A DNA stretch of 64,000 bases from Brachycybe producta (lineage: Eukaryota > Arthropoda > Diplopoda > Playtdesmida > Andrognathidae): assembly GCA_036925085.1 (NCBI GenBank), contig JAUPFP010000006.1:6339984-6403983 (forward strand), in the 5' to 3' direction. Under the pieces are notes generated by a model. The model searched no databases. It was given only the letters and a program-made list of their open reading frames with translations, and was not told where the DNA came from. This document shows positions 1 to 10,688 of the stretch, piece by piece (the first letter of the stretch is position 1; every line of letters starts with the position of its first letter). A program made the position numbers and the translations under genes.

Positions 1-35
1 TAAAATATATGATTAATATCTTTAAATATAAATTT

Positions 36-425
36 TTTAAGGTGGTTTAATGTGAAAACTCCCTTTCTTTAACTCCGATTATTCTGTCTTTCAGGAGCAA
101 ACAAGGAAGAAAAAAAAAACTTGAAAGTGGATTAAAAACTAGAAGGGCAGCTTAATCATTTAAGTATTTTCAATGTTTTCATATTTATATATTTTAAAAT
201 GAGTTCTTTTTACGACAGTTTAGAAATAGCCCATTTTTAAGCAAACGATGCTTAGTAGATGATATTGTTAATTTTTGACTATAACAAGTTTATTTTGAAA
301 GATATAGATAAACATCTAGATATGGTTTTTAACCCACTTTCAATTTCTTCGTGTCGCGTCTAAAACACAGAATAACCAAGAGTTTCTAAACACCTAATAT
401 CTGATTATTTTCAAACCGCTATAAA
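36..425. repeat. Inverted-repeat MITE, family A, degenerate copy
   Basis: The left end begins with TTAAGGTGGTTT and the right end near 421 carries a diverged complement (TTCAAACCGC). Inside are the phrases 'ctgtctttcaggagcaaa' and 'aaaactagaag', which recur in copies at about 14.3, 17.9 and 23.1 kb. No reading frame is seen. The boundaries are approximate because this copy is more diverged than the one at 23.1 kb. Confidence 0.35.
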
Positions 426-576
426 AGTTTAATTCTGAAATTCTAAAAAAAAATTCATCTACTATTCTAGTTTATTACAAATGTCCAAGTTTTTTCTTCC
501 GGATTTCAAATCGCTTTTGCTAAAAAGTTCACGATCACGCACACCTTAAATTTACAGTTACAAAACCTTACGTTAG

Positions 577-792
577 GCCTCAATTAGACTTGCCACCATT
601 CCTCCTTTGTGGATGGCAGTCCTCCATTCGAAAGAAATGTCCTCTGGCCGGGACCGTCCTCCACGAAGGCAAACATGTCCTCCACACAATAGATTTTTAT
701 AAAAACTTAAATACGTTCGCAGAGGACGGTCCTGGCCAGAGGTCATTTTTTTCCGAATGGAGGACTGTCCTCCTCAGGTGGCAAGCCTCAAT
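577..792. mobile_element. Small foldback element with 8-bp flanking duplication
   Basis: The interval folds on itself. CTTGCCACC at 589 pairs with GGTGGCAAG at 777, and inner blocks such as 'cagtcctccattcg' recur in reverse complement near 755. An identical 8-base word, GCCTCAAT, sits at 577-584 and 785-792, which is the target duplication length of the hAT superfamily. No transposase is encoded, so this would be a non-autonomous element. The outermost bases of the two arms do not match perfectly (TAGACTTGCC against CTTGCC), so the exact end is uncertain. Confidence 0.5.
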
Positions 793-844
793 GTCTCTTA
801 CAGTGACACTGTAAATTAATGACTTCTGAGCTGACTCGTTTCAG

Positions 845-2769
845 AATACATCGGACTTTATGAAACGATTCTGGATGAGGGTGTTGTCGCAGAACATCGT
901 TCGACAAACATGAGTGTCACGGCCTGCATCCAACTGTGCCTAAATAGCAACAGGCTACAGATTGCTCAAGTAAAAGCTGACACCTGCATTTGTAGTTTAA
1001 GTAACATCATCGTTCAGAAAACTCCCACATTCGACTGCAAAACACCAGTTTTCTGCTCGGGCCACAGCGGACAAATATGTGGCTGCGATGAAAAAGCATC
1101 GCTCTACTATGTTGGCAAGCGCACGCTTCATGCACGCCATTTAATTTCATCAAAGCAATAAATATATGACTCCATATATTTATTTTAAATATGTAGATCC
1201 CGTCACAACTCCAAGATATTTGAACTGTGATCACCTCCAATCAAATAGTGTCGGCGTCAACGGTGTCTACACTTTGTGGCCAAGCAACTCGACAGATGGA
1301 AATCAAACTACAATTTGCACGTTTTCAAGTAAATATTCTAACAATACGCATTCCTTGGAAACATTTTCGAATATGAGTGGGTTTTTCTTTTATTAATAGA
1401 TGGTACATGTCCGGATCATCTTCCTATTAGTTATCGTGACAAGTGTTACGCTATGAGTGATGAAGTTAAAACCCACAAAGAAGCAGTTGAAAACTGCATC
1501 AACATGAAAGCAAACGTCACAAATCCAAAAAATGAAGACGAACAACGGTTTGTAGCTACCCTCGCCAAGATGTACTCGACGGGACAAGATACTTGGCTCG
1601 GAATGATACTGCCACAAGGTATGTTTAGAATGATATACTTGAGGAAATTGTTTAACACAAAATGGGACCCGAATATTTTATTATGTTAAACAAATTTCAT
1701 GTTAAAAAAGAAAAAAAAAATCCTATGCTATTCTAAGGGACCGGGCCAAAAATATATTTCGTGTTAAACGGATTCCACTGTACTTAAGGTTTTTTTTATT
1801 GTTTACAAATGAAAATTTTGCTTCACTTATAATAGATTTTGCATCTGTATAGAAACTTTCAAATGTGTAAAGCTCCATGAAAGCATGTTTAGCATTATAA
1901 TTATGCGATTCGTACTTTATAGTTAAGATATTGCTTAGTTGTTTGACGGTCGTATTCTAAAACGTTACTGAAGCCAAAATGAAACTTAAACAAAGCTAAA
2001 CTTAAAAAAAACTCTCCAAATCTCCATAAACTTACAATTGAGAGTTTGTTTCTTCCCCCCTGATTTAAGTTTAACTTTATTGTAAGCAACGTTTTCGAAT
2101 ACTGGGGTAAGAGTTTAAGTTGTTTTTTTTTTAAAGAAAACTTAACATCTGACCTTAAACTTGAATTCTCATAATAAAGTTCTAAGTTCTAACAAAACCT
2201 TTTGAATAGGGTTTTTTAAATTTTGGAACCCAACTCAGAAAGCATAACTACAAAAGTAGGACTTTCTTGTCTCTTTTTAGAGGCAACTATCAGACATGGA
2301 AACTGCACACGAAACTAGAAGAGTAAAGACACACGTTCTGTGTCTTTATGTTCATTTGTTTCAAAATGTACTTTTTGTGGCAGTTTGAAAATGTCGTTAT
2401 AGTTTTTCACTTCCAAAAATCCCCAAAACGTCAAAGTTCGTCGTCTTCAAATACTCATAAAAAGTTTAATTTTAAAAATAACATAAAAATGCTCTTTGGT
2501 TTCATCTTTTACTTTTCCAGTTACTAACACACAATAAAATTTTTTTTTTTTAAAAAATTTTAAAATTTCTAAAATGCGTCAACTTTCAACAATAAAGTTG
2601 TAATTCATTTCTACTATTAATATATTTGCAGGCACAACTGTTCCTATCAATGCCACAACAACAGACGCAACTTATGTGTATAAAAGCGGTGATCAATGCT
2701 CCTTGTTATCAACATACGGCAATTCTTTCATCGACTGCAACACACAGAAAGCATTCATTTGCAACCAAG
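845..2769 (+). CDS. WSC / C-type lectin domain protein, partial (exons 845-1114, 1197-1328, 1400-1618, 2632-2769)
   Basis: Four exons read through in one frame, and every junction is in phase 1, as expected of a shuffled extracellular protein. Exon 1 encodes a WSC-like module: an opening YIGLY, then CIQLC, a CIC motif, and an SGQICGC segment close to the end. Exon 2 has an NCD...NGVYTLW segment like the start of fibrinogen-related or similar lectin ectodomains. Exons 3 and 4 form a C-type lectin fold: CPDHL...DKCY, a helix with ENC, DTWLGM, then QCSLL and a terminal FICNQ. The usual WND calcium-binding triplet is not evident, so calcium-dependent sugar binding is doubtful. The first intron is GC-AG (donor G|GCAAGC at 1115), the other two GT-AG. 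The start lies left of the window and no terminal exon could be placed before the oppositely oriented neighbour. A role in adhesion or immune recognition is inference. Confidence 0.68.
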
Positions 2770-3134
2770 GTATGTTTATACTCTCTTCTAGAGAACATAC
2801 GGTAATGTATTTTCGCTGTCAAATTCACATTTCGTATCATTTTTCACTTATCAATGTTATCATAATCATCATCCGTATGAATGTTTTATATATCAGGTTC
2901 TCGCGTTCTAACTTTTTGTTCAGCTTAAAATCAGTTGTGAATAAAATATTTTTATCGAGTTTCATTCTATTTGTAATCTTAAATAATAATAAAAATGAAA
3001 AATTCATACAAACCGACAGAAAGTGCTTCTTTTTTTGTCACCGTTTAATTTATATTTCTGAGCTAAAATAATCAAAACTAACGAGGAACAGAATGAATTA
3101 TTAGAATTTACCGGATTTGTAAACGACGATTACA
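2770..3134. other. Intron or intergenic DNA, no firm gene
   Basis: A good donor (CAAG|GTATGT) at 2770 means the lectin gene continues, but no clear terminal exon was found. One weak possibility is an acceptor near 3062 followed by about 36 open codons, which would overlap the antisense end of the mRpL52 homologue. The rest is AT-rich without features. Confidence 0.3.
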
Positions 3135-3863
3135 TCAAGATCTCGTTAAAACGAAGTCGTCATCGCACTTAGGTCTCAACTTCTCGTCCAATATCCTCTG
3201 TCTTTCGTTCTCTTTTGCTTCTTCGGCCAATCGATGTCTTTCTACAGCAAAATCTACTTCACCCAACAGTTGTATTATCTTTTTCTATGAAATAAAAATA
3301 CACAAAATAATAAAGAAGATTAGTTTAAAGTAAGGTTTTCGTTTGTTTTCGATTAAACTAACTGCATATTCCATTTGCTGTATCCTGAGTAATCTTCTAC
3401 GTCCACTGATTGGTGCAGGAGTGCCATCTACGTTTAAAATAATCAAAAACACATGAGAAATCTAAGAGGAAATCGTTCACATTTCGGTTGTTTTTGTACC
3501 CGTGTAGGACCAGTCCGGTTGTTCAGTCAGTGGTCCTCTTTCGTAACCAAGACTACGCTGATGTTTACTACAGAGAAATACATCCAAAAGTAACGATATA
3601 ATATACGCGGTCATGACAACCAGGCAACATAATAAACAAACCGAGAACGTTCTGGAAATCTTCCACCGCTCACAACACAACTACCGTGAAAAGATCGGCT
3701 AAAAACAGCTTTTTGACGACTAATTAATAACAATAATGGATCTAAAAAGTAAAAAACACAATAACCTTACTTTAATAATAAAAGAAACAACGTTAAAACT
3801 AGTATGTCGTTAATAAATCTTACCAATTCTTGAGAAAAACGCGAAAGACATGGAGGCCGCCAT
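3135..3863 (-). CDS. mRpL52: Mitochondrial large-subunit ribosomal protein mL52 (five small exons)
   Basis: Component of the mitochondrial 39S ribosomal subunit, made in the cytosol and imported. Exons on the minus strand: 3863-3824, 3741-3674, 3557-3500, 3427-3363 and 3284-3135; all junctions keep frame, giving about 126 residues (human MRPL52 is about 123). The N-terminus (MAASMSFAFFSRI, then a basic and hydrophobic stretch with SRSFHGS) looks like a mitochondrial targeting sequence. The family signature is the GPLTEQPDWSYTDGTPAP block at about residues 43-60, followed by a charged helix rich in Arg, Glu and Lys and the C-terminal LRPK motif. Exon 4 starts after a GTAG acceptor and splices at CA|GTTAGT. 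The junction between exons 2 and 3 (GTT|GTGAGC to CAG|CGT) is the least certain. No frameshift or stop is present, so the gene looks functional. Confidence 0.85.
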
Positions 3864-3884
3864 CTTAGTTTTGAAATGTGCTCA

Positions 3885-4647
3885 TCGCAAAATTACTTCG
3901 AAAAATCTCCGCAAAGAGCGCTAGCATCGTTTTTCTATTGCGCCCATAGACCCAATGTTTAAGAAAAAAAAAATTTAAAATACACATTCGCGGCGGCAAG
4001 ATGTTTATTTTTCATATTTAAAGTTGTCCAATTTTAATTTTTCAAAGTGCAATGTGCACCTTAAATATATGCTGATCGAGTGATAGAATGACAAAAAATT
4101 GGTACCTGTCAAGTTAGATTTAAAAAAAAAACTATTTCAAAATCGCGAATTTCTAGATTTAAACTCCATTGAGTATGCGCTCGTAAAAAAACATCCATTA
4201 AAATATTGGTAAAAAATACCTAAAAATAGTTTTAGAAAACCACAATTAAAACCACAGCGAAGCCAACACATTGGCGCACGTCCTGATTTTTTTTTAAAAA
4301 ATATTTTTACGAGCATTTTTTCATGGATTTTTTTTTTCTTATTTGGACATACTCAATGGAGGTTTAACATAAGAGTTAGAAATTCGCGATTTTGAAATAC
4401 TTTTTAAAAATATAACCGCACTTACCAATTGCTGTCATTCTATCACTAGATCAGAATATATTTAAGGTGCACATTGTGCACTTTGAAAACTTAATATTGG
4501 ACAACTTTAAATATAAAAAATAAACATATTGCCGCCGCGACTGTGTATTTTAAAAATTAACATTTTTTCTTTAACATCGGGTTTATGGGCTCAATAGAAA
4601 AACGATGCTAGCGCTCTTTGCGGAGATTTTTCGAAGTAATTTGGCGA
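3885..4647. mobile_element. Large inverted repeat (about 370-bp arms), MITE-like
   Basis: The left arm starts TCGCAAAATTACTTCG and runs through 'aaagagcgctagcatcg'. The right arm ends with the complement CGAAGTAATTTGGCGA. The arms mirror each other over most of their length: the TAGCATCGTTTTTCTAT block, a GCGGCGGCAA/TTGCCGCCGC pair, the GTGCACCTTAAATATAT block, and the 'aaatcgcgaatttct' block. The centre lies near 4.25 kb. No transposase frame is present. It begins only about 20 bases upstream of the mRpL52 start codon, so it forms that gene's upstream flank. Confidence 0.7.
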
Positions 4648-7592
4648 ATTTAGCCTCTTAAGATGAGGCACGTACAAAAAATGTCGGGGGACTTAGAATT
4701 TAATTGTAAAATTCCTGAAACGGATAGAAGATTTGTCCAGTTGTTGTATATTGTATAATCGACCGTTATGCCTGGCGGATAAACTTAATGTTTCCTTTTG
4801 CAAAACGGATAAGAACGTTGTCCACTTATCAAATGAAAATATCGTTTTGCAAAGTTGAAATTTCGTTTTTTCTCATTTCACGACGTGGACAAAATATCTG
4901 TTCACTTACTGAAGAAAATAAATAGTGGATATAAAGTTTTTCCATTTCACATCATGGATTACGATTAAAGTACAAATATAATATTCGAAAAAAAAACTAT
5001 TTATTCAATAGAAATCATGTCAACATTTCTCACTTTAAAAAAATTAACCTGAAACAAAAAACCAAGATACTAATGCTTGTACAACACTTGCAAACACTCG
5101 TCAAGATGTCCACGGCTTCGATCCTTTCCATACGCAATTCCAAACACTCACGAAAAAGGATACTTCCAAATTCTGTTAAAACAACTTCACAAAAATACAT
5201 TCCAGCAATAAGCTTCAATTCAGCTTCTTACCACCATCAGAACAATCTCGTTGCTGCAAAAGCTGTAAAAACAATAAATGATTAAGACACAACATGCCCT
5301 AATAACTCCCCCTCCCCCTTTTAACTTCGTATCAATTTGCTGAGTGGATTTAAGTTTTAAGCAACCAATTAGTAAAAGTAATCCAATTCTGTCCTAAAAG
5401 CCCTGAAAAAAAGACAAGATTTCATCTACTCAAAGAACATGTTGCAGAGAATAATTCAGTTTAAGAATCAAAGTTTTCGAAACTTTTTTTTTTTTTTTTT
5501 TTTTATCTAAAATGAATTATCCTACAATATCTTCTCTGAAAAGATGGTTCACTCTCCCCAAACCACCAAATGAAAATCAAACATAAAAACCAATTAATTA
5601 TTAATTTGTCGTTTGACCCTTACCAAACGATGTCTTCATCGTACCCCTTTTTTCTTCGTTCTTTTCTCAGCACCGACCCAAAATCTTCGAAATTTTCATA
5701 TTTTCTCTTATTTTCTTCCACTCTTCTCAATTTTCTTAAAATCTTCGAAACTTCTTAAATCTTCGCTTCGGATTGTTGCGTGTCCCTAACTTCACATTTT
5801 AACTTCAACAGCTGTTTTCCTTTTTTCATGTCTCCCACAAACAACTAAATCTTCTAAGATCCATTTTCTTTTCTTCCACAGCCTTTGTGCAAAAATAAAA
5901 GTGCAAAGTTAGCAAGAAATTCAGTAATAATAATAACAACAATAATAATAGAATAAAACAAAATCAACAATAGTCCTTCTCGATGCGACATTTACTACTA
6001 AAGATGGGATATCATTTCATAAATAATGAACATTTTACTCGAAATGATGTTATGAAGAATAAAAAATCTTAACACAACTTAAGCATGTTTCATGTGAAGC
6101 GAACATACGAGTATACAAGTAGATAGTAGTATAATATTTGGCATTTATTAGGAAACTTAAAAGGGTTGTGCCATTCTACGACTTGGTGGTTACAATCTTA
6201 AGTCGAACAAAATGAAAATATAAAATTGTGACGTCAAAAAAACGTCGAAGCCAACGCTTTCTATCTCAGATGTCAATATTTCAGAATGCCGTTCACGCCA
6301 AAACTACGTTGTAAGATAGTAACCAGAGGTATAGTAGCGAAAACGCAAAAAAATAATCAAATACATGTATGTATCTGTATAATTTCATGAAAATGTTTCC
6401 GGACTCATGCATACAAACACATGAATCTGAGTGGAAACAATGTTTAACGAGTATTACAAAAAATGTTCACCTTTAAAGCAGCGATCCCATTGGCTATTTT
6501 TACAGCAAGATTCACTAAAAGATAAATCACTGTATCAAAGTAGGGTTTCAATAGCATGTACTTTTGCAATAGCTGCAAGGTCTTTCTATTACACTGGCAA
6601 TATGTACTTGCGATTTTACAGTTTTATTTATTGTGAATTTAATTGAATGCGAAGTTAATTTTTGAATAAAAATACACGAATTTAATGAAGCTGAAAGTGG
6701 TTTTACAACTAGAAAAGGGAATTAATCACTTGAAGGGCATTTCATTTTTGTAAAAATCGTAATAATAGGTCGGTTTGAAACTGCAACCAACCGTGTTGCT
6801 TTTGAACTAGTGCCTAGGTTCGGTTTTTTGGTTCATAGTTTTCACCATTTAAAAAAGTAAAAATTGTCGAAAAATGAAATTCTTCCAAGAGTATAATATA
6901 TCTGCCAAGAGATTCTCTTGGAAAATTTTCAAAAAAATGGCTAGAAATGAAAGTCTTCTAGATGCCATGAAAAGCACTGAAATGAAGTCAGGAGGACCCA
7001 ACAGACTTTAAGAGGACCAGAAAAACCCATAAATTCAAAAAATGCAAATTGCAATGAATTTTCATGAGGAACCATAGCCACTCTGAACGGCGTAACGTTT
7101 GAATCTTTGTCACTATTTTGAAATGACAATTAAAATCTTGCTAAAAAGCACATCTCATCACATGGCAATCACAATTACAGTGAATCTTGCTGTAAAAATA
7201 GCCAGTGAGATTGTCACTCAATAAAAGTAATTTGGTGGCTTTTCTGGATTTTTGTGTGTGACAAAAATGACAATTTTTCTTGATATTTTCATTAACTCAA
7301 TTTCATTTCCTTCACTTTCCAGGTAATTTCTGAGTACAGTGTGTTACTAGAGATAAGATTAGTTGAAATTGTCACGACTAAAACTTTTTTGAAGGAAGAG
7401 ATTTAGAACTTCATATCTTGATAGAAAATTAATATTGAACATTTATATCGATATTTTAAAAACACGAAAATATATTCCGGTCTCATCCATTCCATGTTTA
7501 AACAGTTTCCACTAATTTGACAACGCAATAGATCATTTTAAAAGAACGTAAACATAAAAATGTGTTTAACTCATTTAACATACAATTGTAAC
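4648..7592. other. Intergenic, no recognisable gene
   Basis: AT-rich with homopolymer runs (a T tract at about 5480) and only short open frames of poor composition. A frame at 5030-5218 on the minus strand is flanked by splice-like signals but matches nothing I recognise. A short phrase 'agtgaatcttgctgtaaa' at about 7.18 kb recurs near 55.0 and 55.2 kb, so part of this is dispersed repeat. Confidence 0.5.
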
Positions 7593-7649
7593 CTCTAAAG
7601 CAGTCATTCCCAAGGGGTGTGTGGTGCCGTGAGTTTTGCTGGGACTGGC

Positions 7650-7978
7650 TCACTACAGCTACCAATAATATAGGCCTGTTTATTTATCAATACGTTTAGT
7701 TTAGATTAGATTCGGTTAAGTTTCATTATTTTCGGTTAGGTTAGGTTTGGTTAGGATCGGTAAGGTTCGGTTAGGATCGCTAAGGTTCGGTAAGGTTTGG
7801 TTACGATCGGTTAGGTTCGGTTAGGCAAGGTTAGGGAGAAAGGGTTATTTTTTTAGCTGTAGTGACGAGAAAGTGATAAAAAGGTCTATATTTTGTCCTC
7901 CTATTTTTTGGTAGCTGTAGTGACCTAAGTAGCTGTTCTCCCCCTAGTAGCGCTTGTGAGCCTTGGTAGCTGTAGTGA
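7650..7978. mobile_element. Terminal-inverted-repeat element nested in the hAT element
   Basis: A perfect 16-base terminal inverted repeat, TCACTACAGCTACCAA at the left and TTGGTAGCTGTAGTGA at the right, bounds this 329-bp stretch. Two further internal copies of AGCTGTAGTGAC (near 7855 and 7912) lie toward the right end. The centre holds a GGTTAGG-type array. No coding capacity. The superfamily is not determined. Confidence 0.5.
7729..7846. repeat. Degenerate GGTTAGG/GGTTCGG array (telomere-like)
   Basis: About 20 imperfect copies of a five- to ten-base unit: GGTTAGGTTAGG, GGATCGGTAAGG, GGTTCGGTTAGG. The undiverged part matches tandem TTAGG, the ancestral arthropod telomere repeat, but most units are mutated. 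It sits inside a transposable element, so it is probably an amplified internal repeat rather than a relic chromosome end. Confidence 0.55.
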
Positions 7979-8232
7979 CCCCCCAAACGTTTTGCTACGT
8001 GTACCGCGAAATTTTAGATGTCACATTAAAAGTGTTAATACAAAATTTACAAATTAATATTTCAAATAAATTTTAACTGTTGGAAAAGGCAAAATAAACA
8101 AAACTTTCCTATTACACGCATCCACTAAACCAGCCATGTATTTGGCAAAGTGTGCCACGATTTCTCCAGGCAAAAAAAAAAATACTGTACCGTGAGCAAA
8201 AAAAAAAAAGTTAGGGGAGAACTGCTCTAAAG

Positions 8233-10688
8233 TTTACCACAAAAAATAGTTAAATGAAATCTATTATGCAAATTTAAGTCTAAACTATATCAGCAAATCT
8301 AATCAAGATCTATTCTATTGGTTCAGTTGGTTTTAAAAAATATTTTAATTATACACATTCCTTGGTGTAACAGTGAGACAACCTTTAATGAGCTTGTAAT
8401 TTATTTTAAAAGTAAAACCGAACTAAAACAACATTTCACAGCATCTCTTAAAACTAAACCTATTTATTCTAACGAATGTGTGTATTAGGAAACAAAATGG
8501 CTTCCTTTAGTTTTGACAGAAGAACTTTTCAAGAATGAAGAAAAAACGAACACGGAACAGAAACAAAAACGAAAGCAATTGCAAATATAGCAGCATATGT
8601 GAGTCGCTCAACACTCGTCTAAAACAAACTTAAAATTAATTTATACAAGGTTATATTAAGTTTTTAAAAAAAAAACAATGAAAGCATCTTTCATTAAACT
8701 TAATATTTCAGGAATTTCAGAGCAGAAATAAAAGTGTGCTTTGCGCAAAATCTTGTGTGCAAAACTAAGTCAAATACCTCAAAGTGAAGAATTGCGAGCT
8801 AACATTTTAAAAATGACTAATCCCAAGACAAAAAGAGAAAATTGAAAAAAACAAACAAATAAATCGGTTATATCATTAAAGTACAAGTAAGCCGCGCGTG
8901 TGCGTTAATATATTACGCGACACACACACACAAGAGTGAAATTGCAAAGTGACGTCGCCGTAGTGAAAGTGTGACTGAAACTCAAAAACGACCTGCAGAA
9001 GAGAAGAAGAAGAGAAACACGGAAATGTTGAAAAACAAAACTCGAATCTCTGCTTTTACTATCAAGATTATTACATCTTATTAGTTAGCTGTTACCTTTT
9101 GTAGACAGCCAAATTCTTCACTGTCCATATTGTGTTTAATTAAACAGTTACGAAAGAGTAATTTTTTCTCCCATTCTTAAATTGTAAGGCTGTACCGAGC
9201 CGATTTTTGCCGATTGACTGCTAATCGGCAAAAATTGTACTGGCTGTACTCAACAATTAGGTCTGCTCCCCAACAAAACCGCAGCGGTGGAGGGTCAATC
9301 AATTTATTACCAACTTTATCACTAATTCATCTTTAAAAGAAAATTGTTGTCTTGCCATTTGCTTTGTAAACTCGAAAATTATAATTTAACTTCCCCCCCA
9401 TACGTTCTTGTGCGAACTGCTTCTCTCTTGGCCGACGCAAGCAGGTTAAATCGATCGGCATGCAAATTTGTGATCGGTTCGGTATTGACTCGGTAAAAAA
9501 TAATTTAATAGGAGAATATCAATAGTAGACTTAGGCTACTTTTCACACGACGATACATGGTATCGCGATACACTTATCCCGAAATAAAAAACAGAAGATA
9601 GTCGTGTGATACAGTATGCAATGGTGGGTGGGTGTCGGTCATTTGTTTGTCAGTTGAGCTTTACAAAAGTCAAGGGAGGCAAAGGTTTCGCAAGATACAT
9701 CAAAATCAGTATCTCAATACCGCATACCAAGAGTATCGCCATATGAACGTTTTTATTTGCATATATGTAAATTCAGTAGGCCTAAAAATAAGGTTTAAAA
9801 CATTCACTAATCACCTCTCGTTATACGACTTTTCTTTTATACAAGAGTCTTATTCCCGTTACATTTTACAAATTTAACGAAATAATTTTCGCTCTTACAA
9901 GTCAACTTTCGATCTTAAGAGCGAATTTCCGCTCTTAAGAATATACCTACATGCATAGCCTTCTATAAAGAGTAATAGATGGCGATACATAGACCAATGC
10001 AAAAAACAGAAAAGAGAAGGGGAGCGCGGTAACAGCGGTAAAAATTTCTGACTAAAACGATTTGTGGAGTTCATTCTGGAGTGGAGGTTACACGTGTATA
10101 TTTTATAAATGTACGTAAATGTAAATAATAACATGAAGCCACGAATTTTCATATAAAGTAATTCAGATTTCATTTTCGTTTTACGAGTTATCGCTTACGA
10201 GCCAATTCTCGAGAACCAATCGAGCTCACATCACGAGGGATGATGTATCCAGAAGAAAATACTTTCGGCATAACTATCTACAATTCTAGTTTTAACAGAA
10301 TTTGTATTTTTATCTCAAAGTTCGAGCTAATAAAGTTGACGAGCAATTTGTAAATCTTAGCACTGGTTAGGTATTTTACTTTCTGCATAAAGGTGAAAAG
10401 TCTTAACTTTTAACGAATAAAACACCTCATCTATAAAAAACTAAAGACACCAACTTTCAGAAAATTAAGCTGACTGACAGTGAACCGTTTTCGAACTGAG
10501 AACAGTTAAAATGAAACATCTAATTCCAAAAAATCATCGAAGAACTAAGTTAAAAGTAAAAAAGGAAAAAAAACCAGCAACGACACAGCCAATCGCGCAC
10601 AGACGTAAAAAAACACACTATATAAATTCACAAAGGCGACAAATTGCGACTGCAAAACACAAAACCAGACAATCAAAAAATTACGTTT
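8233..10688. other. Intergenic between the hAT element and tra2; no coding region found
   Basis: Around 8.88-9.05 kb the base composition changes (GCCGCGCGTGTGCG, a CA run, GACGTCGCCG), resembling a promoter or 5' leader, but no start codon with a supported reading frame follows. At about 9.2 kb there is a local palindrome built on GCCGATTTTTGCCGATT and AATCGGCAAAAATTG. Near 9.55-9.62 kb a short inverted pair (CACACGACGATAC, TCGTGTGATAC) flanks GTATCGCGATAC. None can be assigned. Confidence 0.4.

Larger units (their letters stand above)
7601..8224. mobile_element. Non-autonomous hAT-type transposon with perfect 8-bp TSD
   Basis: The element begins CAGTCATTCCC and ends GGGGAGAACTG, and is flanked on both sides by the identical 8-mer CTCTAAAG (7593-7600 and 8225-8232). 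Terminal CAG/CTG bases plus an 8-bp target duplication are diagnostic of the hAT superfamily. At 624 bp it has no transposase. It has itself been invaded by, or contains, the smaller element at 7650-7978. Confidence 0.75.

Noticed and set aside
2676..3071. 131-codon plus-strand frame
   Set aside because: Only the first part (to 2769) is the lectin exon; the rest reads through a good splice donor into intron.
3477..3680. Minus-strand 67-codon frame with a hydrophobic N-terminus, like a small membrane protein
   Set aside because: It begins with TTG directly after a TAG. Its second half is exon 3 of the mRpL52 homologue; the hydrophobic first half is intron read in frame.
5030..5285. Possible minus-strand exons between mRpL52 and the hAT element
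   Set aside because: Splice-like signals occur but no ATG-initiated frame or family signature could be assembled.
7729..7846. Reading the TTAGG-like array as a former chromosome end
   Set aside because: It is bounded by the ends of a transposable element and is highly degenerate.
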